A stretch of DNA of 64,000 bases from contig CM055095.1 of the NCBI GenBank assembly GCA_029204225.1, positions 63,022,523-63,086,522 of the forward strand, in the 5' to 3' direction. This stretch comes from Diphasiastrum complanatum (taxonomy: Eukaryota; Streptophyta; Lycopodiopsida; Lycopodiales; Lycopodiaceae). The notes under the pieces were generated by a model, which saw only the letters and a program-made list of their open reading frames with translations, had not been told where the DNA came from and did not search any database. Positions 11,330-26,300 of the stretch are shown piece by piece; the stretch's first letter is position 1; every line of letters starts with the position of its first letter. The position numbers and the translations under genes are program-made.

Positions 11330-14300
11330 CTGCATGATAAGGGAGTCTTAATGGATAGAAGTCTGATTGTTTTGCATGGGAGAGTTGTACAATACAGAAA
11401 GATAAGATAATAATCATAACCATCATGGTAATTATTCTCCTGATTTTTTTATCCGTATGGGGCTAGTCATCTATTCCTTAAAAGGATATCACAACAAGAT
11501 CATCTGATTGTCAGTTTGGGAGAACGTCTTTGAAGCAAACTCACTCTTTAAAGCTAAAGCCAAAGCACACTACCCAATAACACTGACCTTTTCATCTTTT
11601 ACAAAACCATGATCATCCACTGCATCTTCAATGACCTTGATGAGATCATGGTAGGTGCCCAAAGGGCTTACCTGCAGAGCATAGGGGACACAAATAAGAA
11701 GTGTACTTAAAAACAGCATCAGTACTTAGCGCTGGTGAAGTCTGAAGTTCTTACCTTGATATCACATCTTTAAGCCAATGGCAAAGTTCTTAATTAATTC
11801 TAGAAAATTTTCTGTCCAGAAAAGCTTAAGCGCACTGGTATTGACCCTTTTTATTGCGTTTGATGGAAATGCTACTAAGACTTCAACATAAACTAGGTCC
11901 TAGGAAACATAAAAGTGATTACAATCTGCATAAGTCCACATTCCACTTTATCTGCAGGACCACAAGTTGTTCTTCATGATGGGATGTCTTCTGCAAGTAT
12001 AAAGGGAGTGCTAGTCGAGGTGGTGAAAGAGGTAATACGAGTCATCAAATAGGAAAAGGCAACTAATCAAATTTATCCTAGTCTCCAGGCTACGTGAAAA
12101 GACATTCAACTAGAAAGTTTCAACTGTGGCAGGCTCATTAAGTCAATTTTTTCCTTGGGGTCTTATGGAAATATTTGAGCCCTAAAATATTTTCGATAAA
12201 TTTTAAATCCAACTTCGGTCGATTAAGTTATGGCCCCAGCTATCTTAATGATTTGTATGACGAAGGGACTCTTGTTCTGAGGTTGTTTGCAAATGAGGGT
12301 TTTGTAGATCTTTCAAGGGAGGAGAAACCTAAAAAATTTCCAATAGGGCATGAAGATTATAGAGCCTTGCCTACTACACTATATCTTCAAAGCTCATACA
12401 AACAGCCGATACTGGCAAGAGATAGAGCCCAAAAAGACCTAGACACAAACCAGGATGCTAAGATTTCCAGCCCACGTTGTCAGAGACATGAGGTTTGCCC
12501 ACAATCACCCAGAGTAGCACAACATCGCCAACACATACAAATTACCTCCACCCCCTCAACAGCCATATCAACAGGGCAAGCATATCATCAATTAAGAGAA
12601 CAAGGCCATTGATCAATTCTAATGAGGTAGTAGTGAGGAAGTAGGGATCTACTATTTATGACTTGCAACCGGTTTGTTATGTTCTGTGTAAGCATGACTA
12701 CATCATGCTTGCAGTACAATATATCATGAGTAGAATGTTTCAAACTAAATTTCTCAGCTTATACCATTACAGATAAACCATATGACGCCGATTGGATCAA
12801 TTGAAAAGCAGTTAACTGACTATAAGATACAGTTTCAAACATAGCTGCACTAGGCATCTAGCCCAAGCTGGTTTAGGTGCATCACAACCAACAACATGGT
12901 CAGCCCAAGCACAAAAGCTACTGCAGATCTGGCGAAAGGATGATGGCAAACATTGGAAAGCTTCAAGCGTTTGCATTCAAAATGCTTCAAAAAATTTGCT
13001 AGATGGGCAAAGTGCTTGATAACGTTTGCCTAAAAAGGCCTAATTCTCCTAGGTCCCATGACAAAGACAAATTGGTCAGGGGTTTTCTTTATGTAAATGG
13101 CAGCACAATCTTTTCAGTACTGCTTGTGTACATATTATTGATCACCACTCCGTTCAGTATTTCCTTTCCCAACCTACTCTTTCTCTGCGCCAACAGGCTG
13201 GTTCTCTATCGTTCACTCATACACTTTGCATGTCCAACATAAGCCTGGTGAATCCAATATTGCACTGTCGCTTTGTCCTGCAATCCAATCCACTCTTCAT
13301 ATAATGCGCCCTTCTAAACCTCTTGCTAGGTTTCTGAGGTACCTATTGTGTACATAAGCTGCTGTAACTTCATTTTCTATTTTTAATAATTCCTAAAGTC
13401 AATTTAGTTGTTGATGCATGTAGGTGGGAGCACTAGTTCTAGGATAGAACTTGGTTTTATTACTTAGTGATTCATTATGGGTCTTTACCAAAAATAGGTA
13501 GCAATAATAGCAATCAGCTTGCCTTTAGCTTTTGCGGGCCCCTTCGCCATCTACTGGATCAGATTGCTGCTGTATCTGTTAGCTGCCACCAGACCTGATT
13601 GCTGAACCGGTTCTCTGCAGGTCTGAATCTGGTGACCTCTTCACTGCTGCAAATCTGAATCTGCTGACTATTCACTGCTGTTTGCAACAGTTCACTGAAA
13701 GTGGAGTGTAGCAGAACCTGTTCCCTAGCTGGAATTGTAGATCTGCTTGCTGGTTGGAGTAGAATCCGATCACCGACTTGCAAGGCAGATAGTTGAAAAT
13801 CAGGTTGTTGGAAGTTGCTACAGATCAGTATTATGGTAGGGTTGAACGATGTTGTATTGCCGGAGTCTAGCAAGCTAGATGGTACAAAGTTACTACAAAC
13901 TATGACCACAAAAGACATCTGATACAATAGACAAGATAATGCATCAGCCACATGATTTTCGGCACCTTCCCTATACGTGTATACAAACCCACATCACACA
14001 ATAATGTTTCCATACTTTCAAACCATGGACAATGGCATAGAATTCTTCTGAACAGGGTCGAGCTTCTCGCTCTCAAAGGTGACTGGCCAACCCTCTTGCA
14101 TAGAGTTGTCCCGATGACGATATCAATCGCATCCGTTACTATGACAATTGGTTTCTGTCTACTATCTTTAGTCAGCCATAGCTTGTTTCAAAACGTTAAA
14201 ACTTCGCTGCTGAACTTCCATCCACTTATTATTCTATAGCATATCAGTCAAAGGTGTCAAAGGTGCAACCATGTGTGGACAACCCTTCACACCTTGCAAT

Positions 14301-17300
14301 AAAACCCAACCAATCCAAGAGAGCCTCTCAGTACCGTCAAGTCTGTAGGTACATGCCATGAAAGGAGAACAACAACTTTCCTTGATTCGGTTCTATGCCT
14401 TCAGCTAACACAATAAAACCCAAATACGCTATCTTTTAATATCATTAGAGTAACGATGTTATCTCTCGGGGTTGACCAAACAATTCTAAGGTGAGTTACA
14501 TGTAATACAACACGACAACTATAAACCAAAATGTCATCCATAGACAGTCAGAGTACATCGTTCATCAACATCATACATGTTATTGGGGCATTAGTCAATC
14601 CAAAGGCATAACCAGAAAGTTACAATGACTGAAACAATTTCTGAAGGGAGTCTTATGCACATGCACTTCACGAACTCAAAGTTGATGATTTCCATTCCTC
14701 AAACAACTTTCCTTAAAATAGTAGCACCACCGTACAATACCAGATCATCAATATGTGGAATAGGATATTGATGCTTGACCAACTCCTTGAACATTGGGCA
14801 TTCCTTTACCCCTGGGGAGTTCAAGTGTTGATAAGCCCACACACATACGCCATGACCTGTCTGTCGTCTAGGTTCCTAGGTAAGTCGATTTTTACTTGCC
14901 ATATGTTACTTTTGCAACCAACAGTAAACATATCAAACAAAAACACAAGCAAATATATTTACAATGAACCCCACCATACTAAGCTGCCATGATCAAAGGT
15001 CCTGGAGGCACATCGGGCTCACCTTGAAGTGAATGGATTCTACCATCACCCTGGAAAAGGATCCACATTAATAGAAAAGATGTCTTTTCCAAAAATCAGA
15101 CTTTGGAACTATATATGAAAGCCTTAACCAAGTGTAGAAACCCCAAGCCAGATCTGAAAATTTCGTTTTTTTCCTCATAGACAGCTTGTAATGTGTTGAA
15201 ATTGACCTAATTTTCAGATTTGAATACTGAATAAAACAGCAGAAACCCTAAAAAACGACTTGCAAAGGGCTATTTTTTTACAAATTTAAAGGCTGAAGAT
15301 CCATTTTTCACATTGACTAGATTTTGGTGAAGAGTGATTCTAGAATTTGTGATCTAGATCTAAAAACTACCTGAAAGATCTGCAGAACAAGTCGCAATGA
15401 GTGTAGGAACTATCCACCGATTACAGTAGCAAAAAACCAGCTAAAAAACTATCTGAAATCTGCAAAAATCAGCGATCTGAGCCTAAACCGGGGCAACAGC
15501 TGAAATCTACATGCCTGCATTGAAACTAACCCTAGAAATGGGTCTGCAACTACTATTTTTAAGGCTATTTAGGCCATTTTCAGACCTACAGACATCTAAC
15601 TGAAGTTTCAACAACCTGCTGCAGCCCTCAAGATGACAAAAAACTAGGAAAATCTCCTAGAATTGAGGTTGTAGGGTAGTGATGGACAACATGCTTGAAA
15701 AATCCAAAAATTCAGTAGGGTTTGCAACCCTAACTAGCGATGAACAGAACGTCGACACATGGCCCATTCCACACAGTCGACATTTGCCACTTGACAGTAT
15801 CCTAACACATAGGCAAGTGAGTAGGCTGACATGTGTCACTCATACACTAGACCAAGTGTCCCAATGAACATGCGACACATGTCATGTTTGACCGGTCAAC
15901 CTTGACATGTGTCACTCATTCACTGGACCAAGTTTCCCAATGAGCATATGGCACATGTCCCATTGACTAGTTAACTCTCCTACCTTTTAGGAGGTCAGTC
16001 CAGCCACTCCCAATAAAGGACCTAGTACCCCATCCCAAAGCTAAGCACGACTCTCCGAGGTCCAATGCCAAATTCACAGGAAGCTTCGTGAATTGGGCCC
16101 AATGCCCTAACTCAAAGCTGTAATTTGTGGTTCTCCAACTAGAAATAGACTCGAAGTCTTCTAAATTGTAATGTATTGGAGACTAGAGCTGCGCTAGCTT
16201 AGAGTTTAGAAAGTAGCTATCTTCGTTTCCAGCTTCATTAAGCTTCAATTTGGCATCAGCATGAGAATTAGGTATGTTCAAATGCTACGCTAATACAGCC
16301 ACTTGCAGCCTTTAGTGTTGCTTTTGTTCCAGAGATTATACCTGAGCCACATAATCATTATGATGCAATAACTACATGCTCAAAGCAGCCACAACTTACA
16401 ATTCAGGGAGAGGCCATATTTCCTCTAGTAGTTCTCATGGTGTTACAGTATCTTCTCATTCAGTATGTTCTCTATAGCATTTTCTGTTACTTTTGGCCTT
16501 AGGTAATCAAATCCTTTCCACCAAGAGATCTCATTCTATGATCGTTCAACTCTCCAGGTTGCATCCAGCACATACATCGGTCAGTTTTTATAGAGTAGTA
16601 GTTTTCATTTGGCATTTTATTTCTTATCAAAGCTACCTTTGCATACATCTTCACTTTACTCCAAAGAAATGTTTTGAGACTCAAATCTAAGTTGAAGGGT
16701 ACTCAGATTTTCTTGGATGATGATCTTACCTATCTACAAGTGCAAGAACGGAAGAAACCCCTTCAGGAGACTAAGGCAATTGGCAAGTTTGCCATTTACC
16801 GAGACGGTCAAGTTAGATACATTGATCATGGGACATCTACTCCTACTGCCTAGGGAATTGGGATCCTCGGGATTGCGAGCATCCCAGGGCCCCTCTCACA
16901 CAGTTTACGTATTCGAGTGTGGAATTGTCATGGCACTCACTCATCATCTTCTGCAGGGGATTTGGCTGACTTTATCTCTTAGGGAGATATTTTATTGTTT
17001 ATAGAGACTCATGAGAGCCCAAACAAAGGTGTCCTAGAGTTTCACGGTTTCAGTTGGTTTTCAATGCACAAAGCCGAGATGAGATCCTTGAGTAGTAGAG
17101 GTTCTAGTGGGGTTGCATGTTTTTTTCAGGGACCCATTATCACCCTACATAGAGCTCCTCAGCATGCACGATTCTTGTGGCTCCGTATTTCAGGATGGAT
17201 TATTGGTTTTAACAGAGATCTCTTTTTGGCTATATGCTACTTCCCCCTGAGACCTCCTCCTTCACCGAAGGCACTGGTTCTCCATATAGTGATTTATAGC

Positions 17301-20300
17301 AAATATCATTCGATACTCGGAGAGGGGATACATGTTTCTCACAGGTGACTTCAATGCCAGTATAGCCTCTCGCCAACTGGATTTTCACTCAGTTAATGAT
17401 CAGCTTTGCACCCAGGCTCTTGATTGTAATGAGTTGGGAGTCACCAGGACTTCTGATGATGTATTGGGCTCTGTCACTTCCTATGGTATTTATTTGCTGC
17501 AGCTCAGGGAGGCACATGAGCTAGCCATTTATAATGGTTTGGCTTGTTGGGTGGCCCACTTCTGGAGGCTTCACATGTTACCCACATAGTGGCGGTCACA
17601 ACATCATGGATTACCTCATGGGAACATGCTCCTCCATCAACCTTATTTCGAACTTCAGTATATCTCCTACCACTCTATCTGACCACTCTTTCCTCTCTTT
17701 CCACCTTGGTACACTTGCACATCATCATCAATCACCGCCTTCTCCTATCATTGATCATGCCCCAAGGTATTTATTTGACCATGTCTACATACCGCTCTAC
17801 CTTGAATCTCCTACCTCCTTCCTTCATCAATTCCCTCATGATAGACCTCACCTTGCCCCGCTTGCCAACCTTGGTATGATAATGAATGTCATCACCTTCA
17901 TCTACAAGTCATCCAAGCACGCTTTGAGACTCCACATCTTCTTCATACCACCTATCGTCGCTACCATAGTGTACTCTGCCAGAAAAAATGTGCTTATGAT
18001 ATATCTAAGGGGTGGAGACTTGTTAACCTTCTATTCAGCTCTTCTTCAGGCGCTTTTTGGCGTGAGTTCATCCCACGTCCCCCCAGTTACGAATAGAGCC
18101 ACAGCTGATCTAGAGCTAAGCTATGAAAGCATCACATAAGCAAGACTTAAGCTATGAAAGCAGCACATAAGCAAGACTTAACCCTAGAAAGCAGGAAAGA
18201 GAGAGATTAAGGAGGCTAAAGAGAGAGATCAATATCATCAGCTGAATGACAAATGACACAGTTTCCCTACTTGTAGCCAAGAGGAAGCCCTAAAAGGAAG
18301 CTTCCAGTGGCTAGGGCCCAACCGGGAGGGATAATAGTGCGCCCTCCAAGAAGGCCCCCACTCTCCAGTAATATGTCCAAATGGCCTAATAATGAATAAT
18401 AAGGCCAAAGGCCAACCATATAGTCTGAATGTCACTAATGAATAAAAAAGGGCCCAAGGCCTGCTTAGTCGATTCATCTACCGTGCTTATATTCAGCATA
18501 CTTGACATGGTGAGTTGGGGGTCAAACCTGACTTTTATCAGTTGGTTTATCGATACTACCTCGCCATCTAGACATTGGTCTTAAATCCTTATTGGGTCAG
18601 CTTCGTGTTTCTTCACACCAGTTTGCAGTTGAGACAGGATGTTTTTAGGATATCCCACGTGCGTAGAGGCTTTGCCAGCTTTGTACCCTTGATAAGGTCA
18701 AAACCAAGGATCAATTCATTTTCAAATGCCCTATATACTCTGAGATCAAAGGGAGATGACTCTCCAGGCACATGATGCTCTTTCATCACGTATGTAGATT
18801 CATGTTGTGTCGCCCTCATGATTCGTGAGATGCTACTTCTTCATAGTAGTCTTTGTCATGTAAAGCAGGGTCCTATCTCACAACTCCAAATTACCTCTTT
18901 CTTCTTTGGGAGAAGATCTCGTGATGATTTTGAATCTGATGATGAGGCTGATATTCCTATTCATGACCAACATAGAGATCAACGGCGCCAAGTACATATG
19001 GCTACACGACACACTTTGAGATCACATGCCCAACGACCACATACTCGTCTCCCACATCGATGACAGCGACAGCGACAACGTCAGAGACCCACCCCAGCCA
19101 TACCTCTTGGGACCGGTGACCAGTCCATATTACCTCTTTCTTCAGCAAGATTTGATGATCCCCATCATCGCTACATTTATTTATTTATGTCTATGTATCT
19201 TTAGGTTTTAGTCTAATCGTATGCATTCATATTTTCGGAAATGTTTTTACACTCCCACAGTTTTCACTACCCACTTGACATGTACTTAGTCTTATATGCC
19301 TTTTTAGCATTTAAAAGACATTAATAAAGCTTTCTTTCTTTCTACACTTTTAGAGCTAACTTGTATTGCTTTCATTAAACATTCAAGGGTCACTTATGTG
19401 GCGTGCATATCACAAGCCATATATCTCTCCTATTGGCTAGCTTATCACTCATTATGGCTAGCGTGGGACTTACTTGGTGGGTCAAGACATCAGGTGCTCA
19501 CAGCCCTTTCTGGATATATATGGCACGTACCTTCCCTACAGATACCATGATGTCTCCTTTTTGGAGAGGCTACCTTCATATATATTGCTTTTCCCATATG
19601 CCGCTCATGGTTTACATGTGCACATATCATCTTGTGTTGTTTTTTGAAAAGAAATTTGAAGCGAAAATATATGCAGAGTGTCAGTGACTGTCCTAAATCT
19701 ACAGACACAAATACAATCATTCCTATAAAACTGTCTTAAATGCTGTAAGGGCAAACAATGCCCCTTTCTAGTCTAATTTCACTTTTGTTAGTTTATCTTG
19801 AGTCCTCCATCACTTTGTTGGGTTGTGAATGCTATATGTAATTCAGCAATCTGTTGATTGTGTTTGATCTACACTCTCTAGATCCTGATCATGCAGAAAT
19901 TTTAAGTTGGTATCAGAGCTGCAGGTCGTGGGAGAACATGTATGATTGTAGCTCTTGGAGAGCAGTATCCATCGGATCCAAGCATTGCTAAGGAGACCAT
20001 AGGGGGTACAGGGAGGTCCGAGGTGATTGATAGCAGCAAAGTCATTCATCCATATGTGTCAAAGTAAATGCTAATTTTGAAGTATCCTTGCATCAGCAGG
20101 AATATCCTCACTCTTCTCCAGATGACCAATCTACTACAACCTTTGATGCCTGCCATCAGCAGCGTGGGGCTGGTATCTCTGTGAAAAAAATGAAATCACT
20201 ATCATAGTACATGCATATATGCATACAGCATTTCTCCAATTTTGACACCATTCAAAGAGTTGTAACTCAAATCCACCTAAGAACCTGCATGACTATCCAA

Positions 20301-23300
20301 AAAAGTACTCTTCTTTTGGGTCAAACACAAAGCCATATTAGGAATAACAGGCAGTTTTCCGTCTAGGTTCAAGAAAAAAGCACTTAATGAAAATAGGTCA
20401 GCAAGTCCAATCAACCTCCTATTCCATGTGACTTGGTCTTTGTTTATCTTGATCTTCTCTGTTCCACGACTGTTTATAAACAATGGAGGCAAAATTGCAC
20501 GGGTAGTCTATAGATACACGCACCTCTTTTTCACAAAAGAAAAGGCCATAAACTTTAGTTGAGCTGCTGAATGTTAAAAAGACAATTTCATGGCAATACG
20601 AGAAGTGTATTCTCCCATCCCATGATCGACTGGTACTTCAGCATAGACTTCAGCTGACACTGAGTTTTGCTATTACCTAAAGTGCAAGTTTTTCTAGGCT
20701 TAGATTTTCTAGCGGCAGGTAAAGTCCGAGATGTCAAGTACACCCGAGACTAGATGATCATTTCTTATTAGGCTGCTTACTAGCTCCCAAAATCATTCTA
20801 TATAAGCTTGAGGTATGTCTTTCTATGAACAACCACGACACTTACTAGATGTTATCACGACAATAAAATTCTCCATTTGATATTGTTCAATTAATCACAT
20901 CCTGCAATACATCAAAGATCACCATGTATTTTTGAACTCAAGACATCATAGCATAAACGTAATTCGCAATTGAGGTAGAAGAAACAAGTCAGCTTCTCAT
21001 CCTTAAAATAAGTAGTCTTGAACATTCTTCGCAAGTATGTATGCATACGTCTCTTTTGATATAAACTTTTGTCATGCTATTCAGATCCTTACCTTTTAAT
21101 AAAGTTTGGCCAAGCCATGCCATTGTGGATAAGACATCATTGACAAATAAATCGAAATCATGTCCTCCCACTCTCAAAATAAAAATAATCTCCACAAGAA
21201 GAACTTAAGTTGATGCATGAATCAATTCTAGTACAAATTTTCTAAAGAAACACCTTCATTTACAAAGAGCCTGAGAGTTAATCACGAGAAGAATTACCTC
21301 TTTATGGCAGCTGCATTAGCGTGTCAATAGCTAACAATAGACTCAAAATTTAAACTAGCTTACAATGTAAACTTACAAGCCTCAAAAGTGGCTGTAAGGC
21401 ACCAGATCTGTCAATGCGAGAGCAAGAATCAACACTTTGCTTCAAAGACTGGCTGACTTGCAAAACCTTTCCAACAGCTACAGCTTCCAGGCCAGAAACG
21501 ACATATCCTTTTCGAATTTTCTCCAATGTATGTTTTATCTGCAAGCTCCGTAAGTGATAGCATGAGCAGAAAGTGGCATTTGAGCAGAAAATTTACAGTT
21601 ATCGGTTTCTGTAACCATGTGCTACAGCCTACAATACAAGTCTAGAATATTCTCTTTGTTTCCATGTGTGAAAGCAGTTACGAGCTAAAATTTTACTGCA
21701 AGTCCCTTTTTGCCATTTTTTTTTCACTTTGGCAGATTTTTTTCGCTTGTAAGGCCTATTTTTTCCCAACCAGCTTACATGATATCTACATTTTGAGTGC
21801 TTAAACTTTATTCTGACAAATATAAATAATCTTCTAAAAAGTGATTACACATGATGAAGTGGTGTTCCCTCATCCCCCACTCTCCCCATTCCAAAGAACA
21901 TTCCCTCATTCCCATTCCCTGGCAACTATGCATACAGCTAGCATATTTATGTAGCCTTGACTGTTTATATCAAATGTTACTGTCAAGGACCCACATGGGT
22001 TACGGGTAACTAACCCATGTGCTTTATTGTTTACCCAGCTCCAGTAACTAATTTTAAACTTTCATAAAGTAATGTTTTTTGAATTTAAAGAATTTGTGGT
22101 GATGGTAACTTTTCAGGAGGATTTCTTTTTCTGATATGAAAGTAACCTTTTGGGATCAAATTAACTGGAGCTGATTCCTAGTTAATGGTAACGACATTCG
22201 GAAAAGAAAAAAAAGGCCTAGAAAAAATTTATTTACAACCAGTGGAACACCCTATTAGGAGACACGCAAAGTAGGACCAATAGTAGTCTCAAAATCTAGG
22301 GAATTCTATTGTACACAGCGCATCTATGTCAAGTGAGTGACTCCTTGTCATGCCTTCTCAGTGATGTCTAGGCTAAAGCTTGCATGTTAAAAATCTAGTG
22401 TTGAGAAAGGAGTGCTACCAAGAGAGGAAATCAAACCTCATGAGAATCGAGTTTTGTGACATTGAAATTTGGATTAAGCTTGCTTCATTACCGCTAGTTG
22501 CTCATTCAATATATGTTGAAGAACACGATACCTTGCATGATGTGCAGCAAGGTACAACTTGGTAGAAGAACTTTCAACATGCCTTAAAGATCTATTAGCA
22601 ACATCTTCCAGGTGCATGGATACTGTTCCTATAACCATAAAGTGTAGATGTACCAAGGTGGTTCAATGTTATTCAATGCTTTGCATGGTCATAGATGCCC
22701 AGCGTTTCTGAAACGCGTTTCAGAATCGCGTTCAGAAACGCGATTCAGAAACGCGTTTCTGAAAATTTTAAAAAAATTCCAGAAACGTTTTTTTTTTTTT
22801 TTTGGGTTTTTATTTTGGGCAATATGGGTATCAGATGAAAGCTCTAATTAAGAGCATAATTACTGTGTAGTTTGCCGACTGTTTCGGGTGCAGGATGGTC
22901 CAGTTCAGGTGGATTAATCCATGTTGGGTTCTGTCAAGGATAAAAATTCAAAACTAACCTCTAGCCTGTTCGTTACGATCACAGATAGTCCCAGTAAGTG
23001 TGTTTTCGCTCTAGGAGTTGGACCCTACCATTGGGGGGGGTTGCCCCCCAAACCCCCCACCAAGGGGCGGTAGTTTCTCGGGGGGCTACCACCCCCTGAA
23101 AACCAGAGCAAATAACAACCAAATAGCTATTGAAAATAATATCAGTTTGTGCCCCATCTACTACACTTCTGAGAGGCAAAACGTTGGCTTGACCATTGAT
23201 CCTCTAAAAAAATTTCAGCCATAAGCTATTTTTCCAAAAAAAAAAAAAGTTAACGATTCTGGGTTTAGAAACGTGTTTCTCAAAAACGCGGTTTCAGAAA

Positions 23301-26300
23301 CGCGTCCTCCCAGAAACGTGTTTCTGGGCATCTATGGACTCTAAACATGTAACAAAGCAAACTTGGTTCCGATGCAACTACGAGTATAATTTAATACCTA
23401 ATACCTACCACTATTTTTTAAAACTTTCTAGGCTTTTTTTTCGCTTAAGACACCTAAAACAGATTTTTAAAAAAACGTTCCAAAATGCGATGCATCTATG
23501 GTGCCATCAAGTTAGTTGGAGCTGATTCCTATCTCCACTAGTCAATGTCTAAGGATTGTCAAGAGGCATCAAAAAGGGTAATCAAAGAGTTGACAAGGTT
23601 CACAAAAAGCTGGTCTTCATGGGAGAGAGAGGATGTGTGAATTAGCATAAGCACCATTGTTTCACAATTAGGGAACAATTTCTTCTACCTTTTATAAAGG
23701 CGATTATTGATAATGTGGTGGGTAGGGTCATGAATTGGTATGTAATATTTTCAATCACCAAAAATTTCAAAATACTAACTTAAAAAAGTGAACCCTTTGC
23801 AATTTTTACTTCATTTTAAATCAAAATATGATCCACTAGCTCCAATACTAAGGAAGCGGATGGCGGACGCGGACGCGTCAGGGGTGCGTCCACGTTCGGA
23901 CGCGTCCGGTTTTTTTTTTTTTTAAATTTAAAAAAAAAATGGCGTCCGGACCCCCGGACACGTGCGTCCGTACCCCGGACGCATTTGTTTTTTTTTTTTA
24001 ATTTAAAAAAAAAAAAATTGGACGCATCCGACCCCGCGTCCGGGGGTCGGACGCGTCCGGGTCCGGACGCCGGACGCAGACGCGGACACGGGCATTCCGG
24101 CCCGGACCCTCATACCTGCTCCAATATTAACACAATATAAACAAGAAAACCAACCTCGATATGATGCTCTTGCAAATTCCAACTTAAAAGTCAAATTATT
24201 TTCAAAATAATCACAAGTGGAGACATATAAAGGAAATACAATCTATTGTCTCATAAATAGAAAAGGAAACATCATCATAGACGAAGAATAAAGTAACAAT
24301 GAGCTTAAACCAAATCTGATAAAGATTACTCTTTCATATGTATCATATAGTTGAAACTGGTTGACAAGAGAACAAGGCAGCCTTAATACAAGCACCCATG
24401 TGGACGAATTAAAGACCCTAGAACAAGCATTGATGTGAAAAAAAAATTCATCATCAGAAATATTGGGATTGATAAAGCAACCAAATATAAACTCCAAAAA
24501 CTACAGCTTTGTTTTATAGAATCAGTGGAAATTTTGACACAAGAATATACCCAAGTTTTGAATTGTACCAAGGAGGTCTGAGGCACTCCACAACTAAAGG
24601 CTCCTCCATAGGTAGTATTCATGAAGACAGCTGCGTACGTCTCCGAAAGCAAAATTTCACTATCCTCTTTGGAATCTGGCAATACTAGTACCTAAAGCAT
24701 CTCAGCAATAATAAATTTTAGCCCCATAATATGTTCTACCATGCTATCAAAATTAGAAACATTTTGTTGGAGATGATTCTATGTAGCAATGAAATAGATT
24801 ATAAGGCTAACTCGTTGTTGTTTTCAATGAACAAAAATGCATATAAGGCTTTTGAAAGGAAAGAATTACTAAGCTACCAAGCATACAACCCTTCAATAGG
24901 AACTTTCATAAAATCTTTAGGGTGCTCAGACTCTACTACACAATAGAGATACTAAATTAGCTTTCACACAAACTTTATAGAAGGGTGGTCATGCTTAAAG
25001 CATTGTGAGATCCTATTCTTGATTCCCATTTTCTGAATCCCTAAGCTTCCAATTATGTATGTATGATTTGGACCATAGTAGGGACTTTCATGCATTTCAT
25101 CCCTCATGTATTCTTATATGATTTGGACCATACTAGGGACTTTCATTCATTTGATGCCTCGGGTATTCTTATTCGCATGGTCATTTTATTCAATAGGACA
25201 CGTGGTCCGTATTTGATCAGTGGATAATCATTTTTGTCTAATTGGGTTAAGGCCAAAAAGTCGAGCACAGTCCTCTTGGGACTCATTGATTATGCTAAAA
25301 ACTTATCATATTCAATCAGATTTTGACATGAGCAATCTGTTAATTTTTTTAATGATTAACAAAAGATGTCGATTTTTGGAAAAAGATGTTGGTTTTTAGA
25401 AGAAGATGCAATTTCATTGGCTTTTCGGTCTTCTAAGGACTATTACTCATAAAAGGGTTAATATGCTGTTATAGGAAACCGTCAAGAATTTCATGATACA
25501 TATTTTTTGATAAAGGTGCCAGTTCCATCCCTATACTTTGCCAACTTTCTCGAGCACTGAAACTATGATTTTACTGTGCTTTAAAAAATTTGGACATATT
25601 TCTATGATTCTACATTCCCTATAATCTGACATATTCCCAATGCATAGTATTTGGCAAAAAAAAAAGGGCATGTACAGTGCATAGTATTTGGGAAAAATAG
25701 GATTGTACAATGCATACTATCTAGCAAAAATAGGAATATGAAAAAATCACCAGTAGATTGCCCATGTTAAAATTGGCATTTTGAATCCCATATCAAAGAA
25801 GAAAAACAACATTCCAAGACATAATTCTGGAACGTTAATTGCAATTGTGGTCCATATCTTCTGCATTTGAATTCAAAACTCAATGCAATCAAAAATAGGA
25901 ATTGTACAATCCATACTATCTAGCAAAAATAGGAATTTGAAAAAATCACCAGTAGATTGCCCATGTTAAAATTGGCATTTTGAATCCCATATCAAAGAAG
26001 AAAAAAACAACGTTCCAAGACATAATTCTGGAACGACGCTAATTGCAATTGTCGTCCATATCGTCTCCATTTGAATTCAAAACTCAATGCAATCAAAAGC
26101 AAAATGTAGTTCCAACGTGCCCAGAATTGTGTAACCACCTGTACTTTTGTAATCATGACTCAATATAAAAAATCAAAGACCACCCCAAAAGTTCATTTTC
26201 TTTTACCAGTGTTTGAACTTTTATAACTTCTCCATTTGAGCTCGGATTTCAATGCAATAAAAAGCAAAATTCATCAACTTAGCAAGCTTACTTGAAGAAG

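Noticed and set aside
11950-12035. Possible plus-strand exon (PQVVLHDGMSSASIKGVLV) bounded by CTGCAG and GTAATA
   Set aside because: No partner exons and no family recognised; left as chance.
12175-12612. 145-codon frame as a gene
   Set aside because: No domain, splice context or relatives recognised; lies in a decayed intron.
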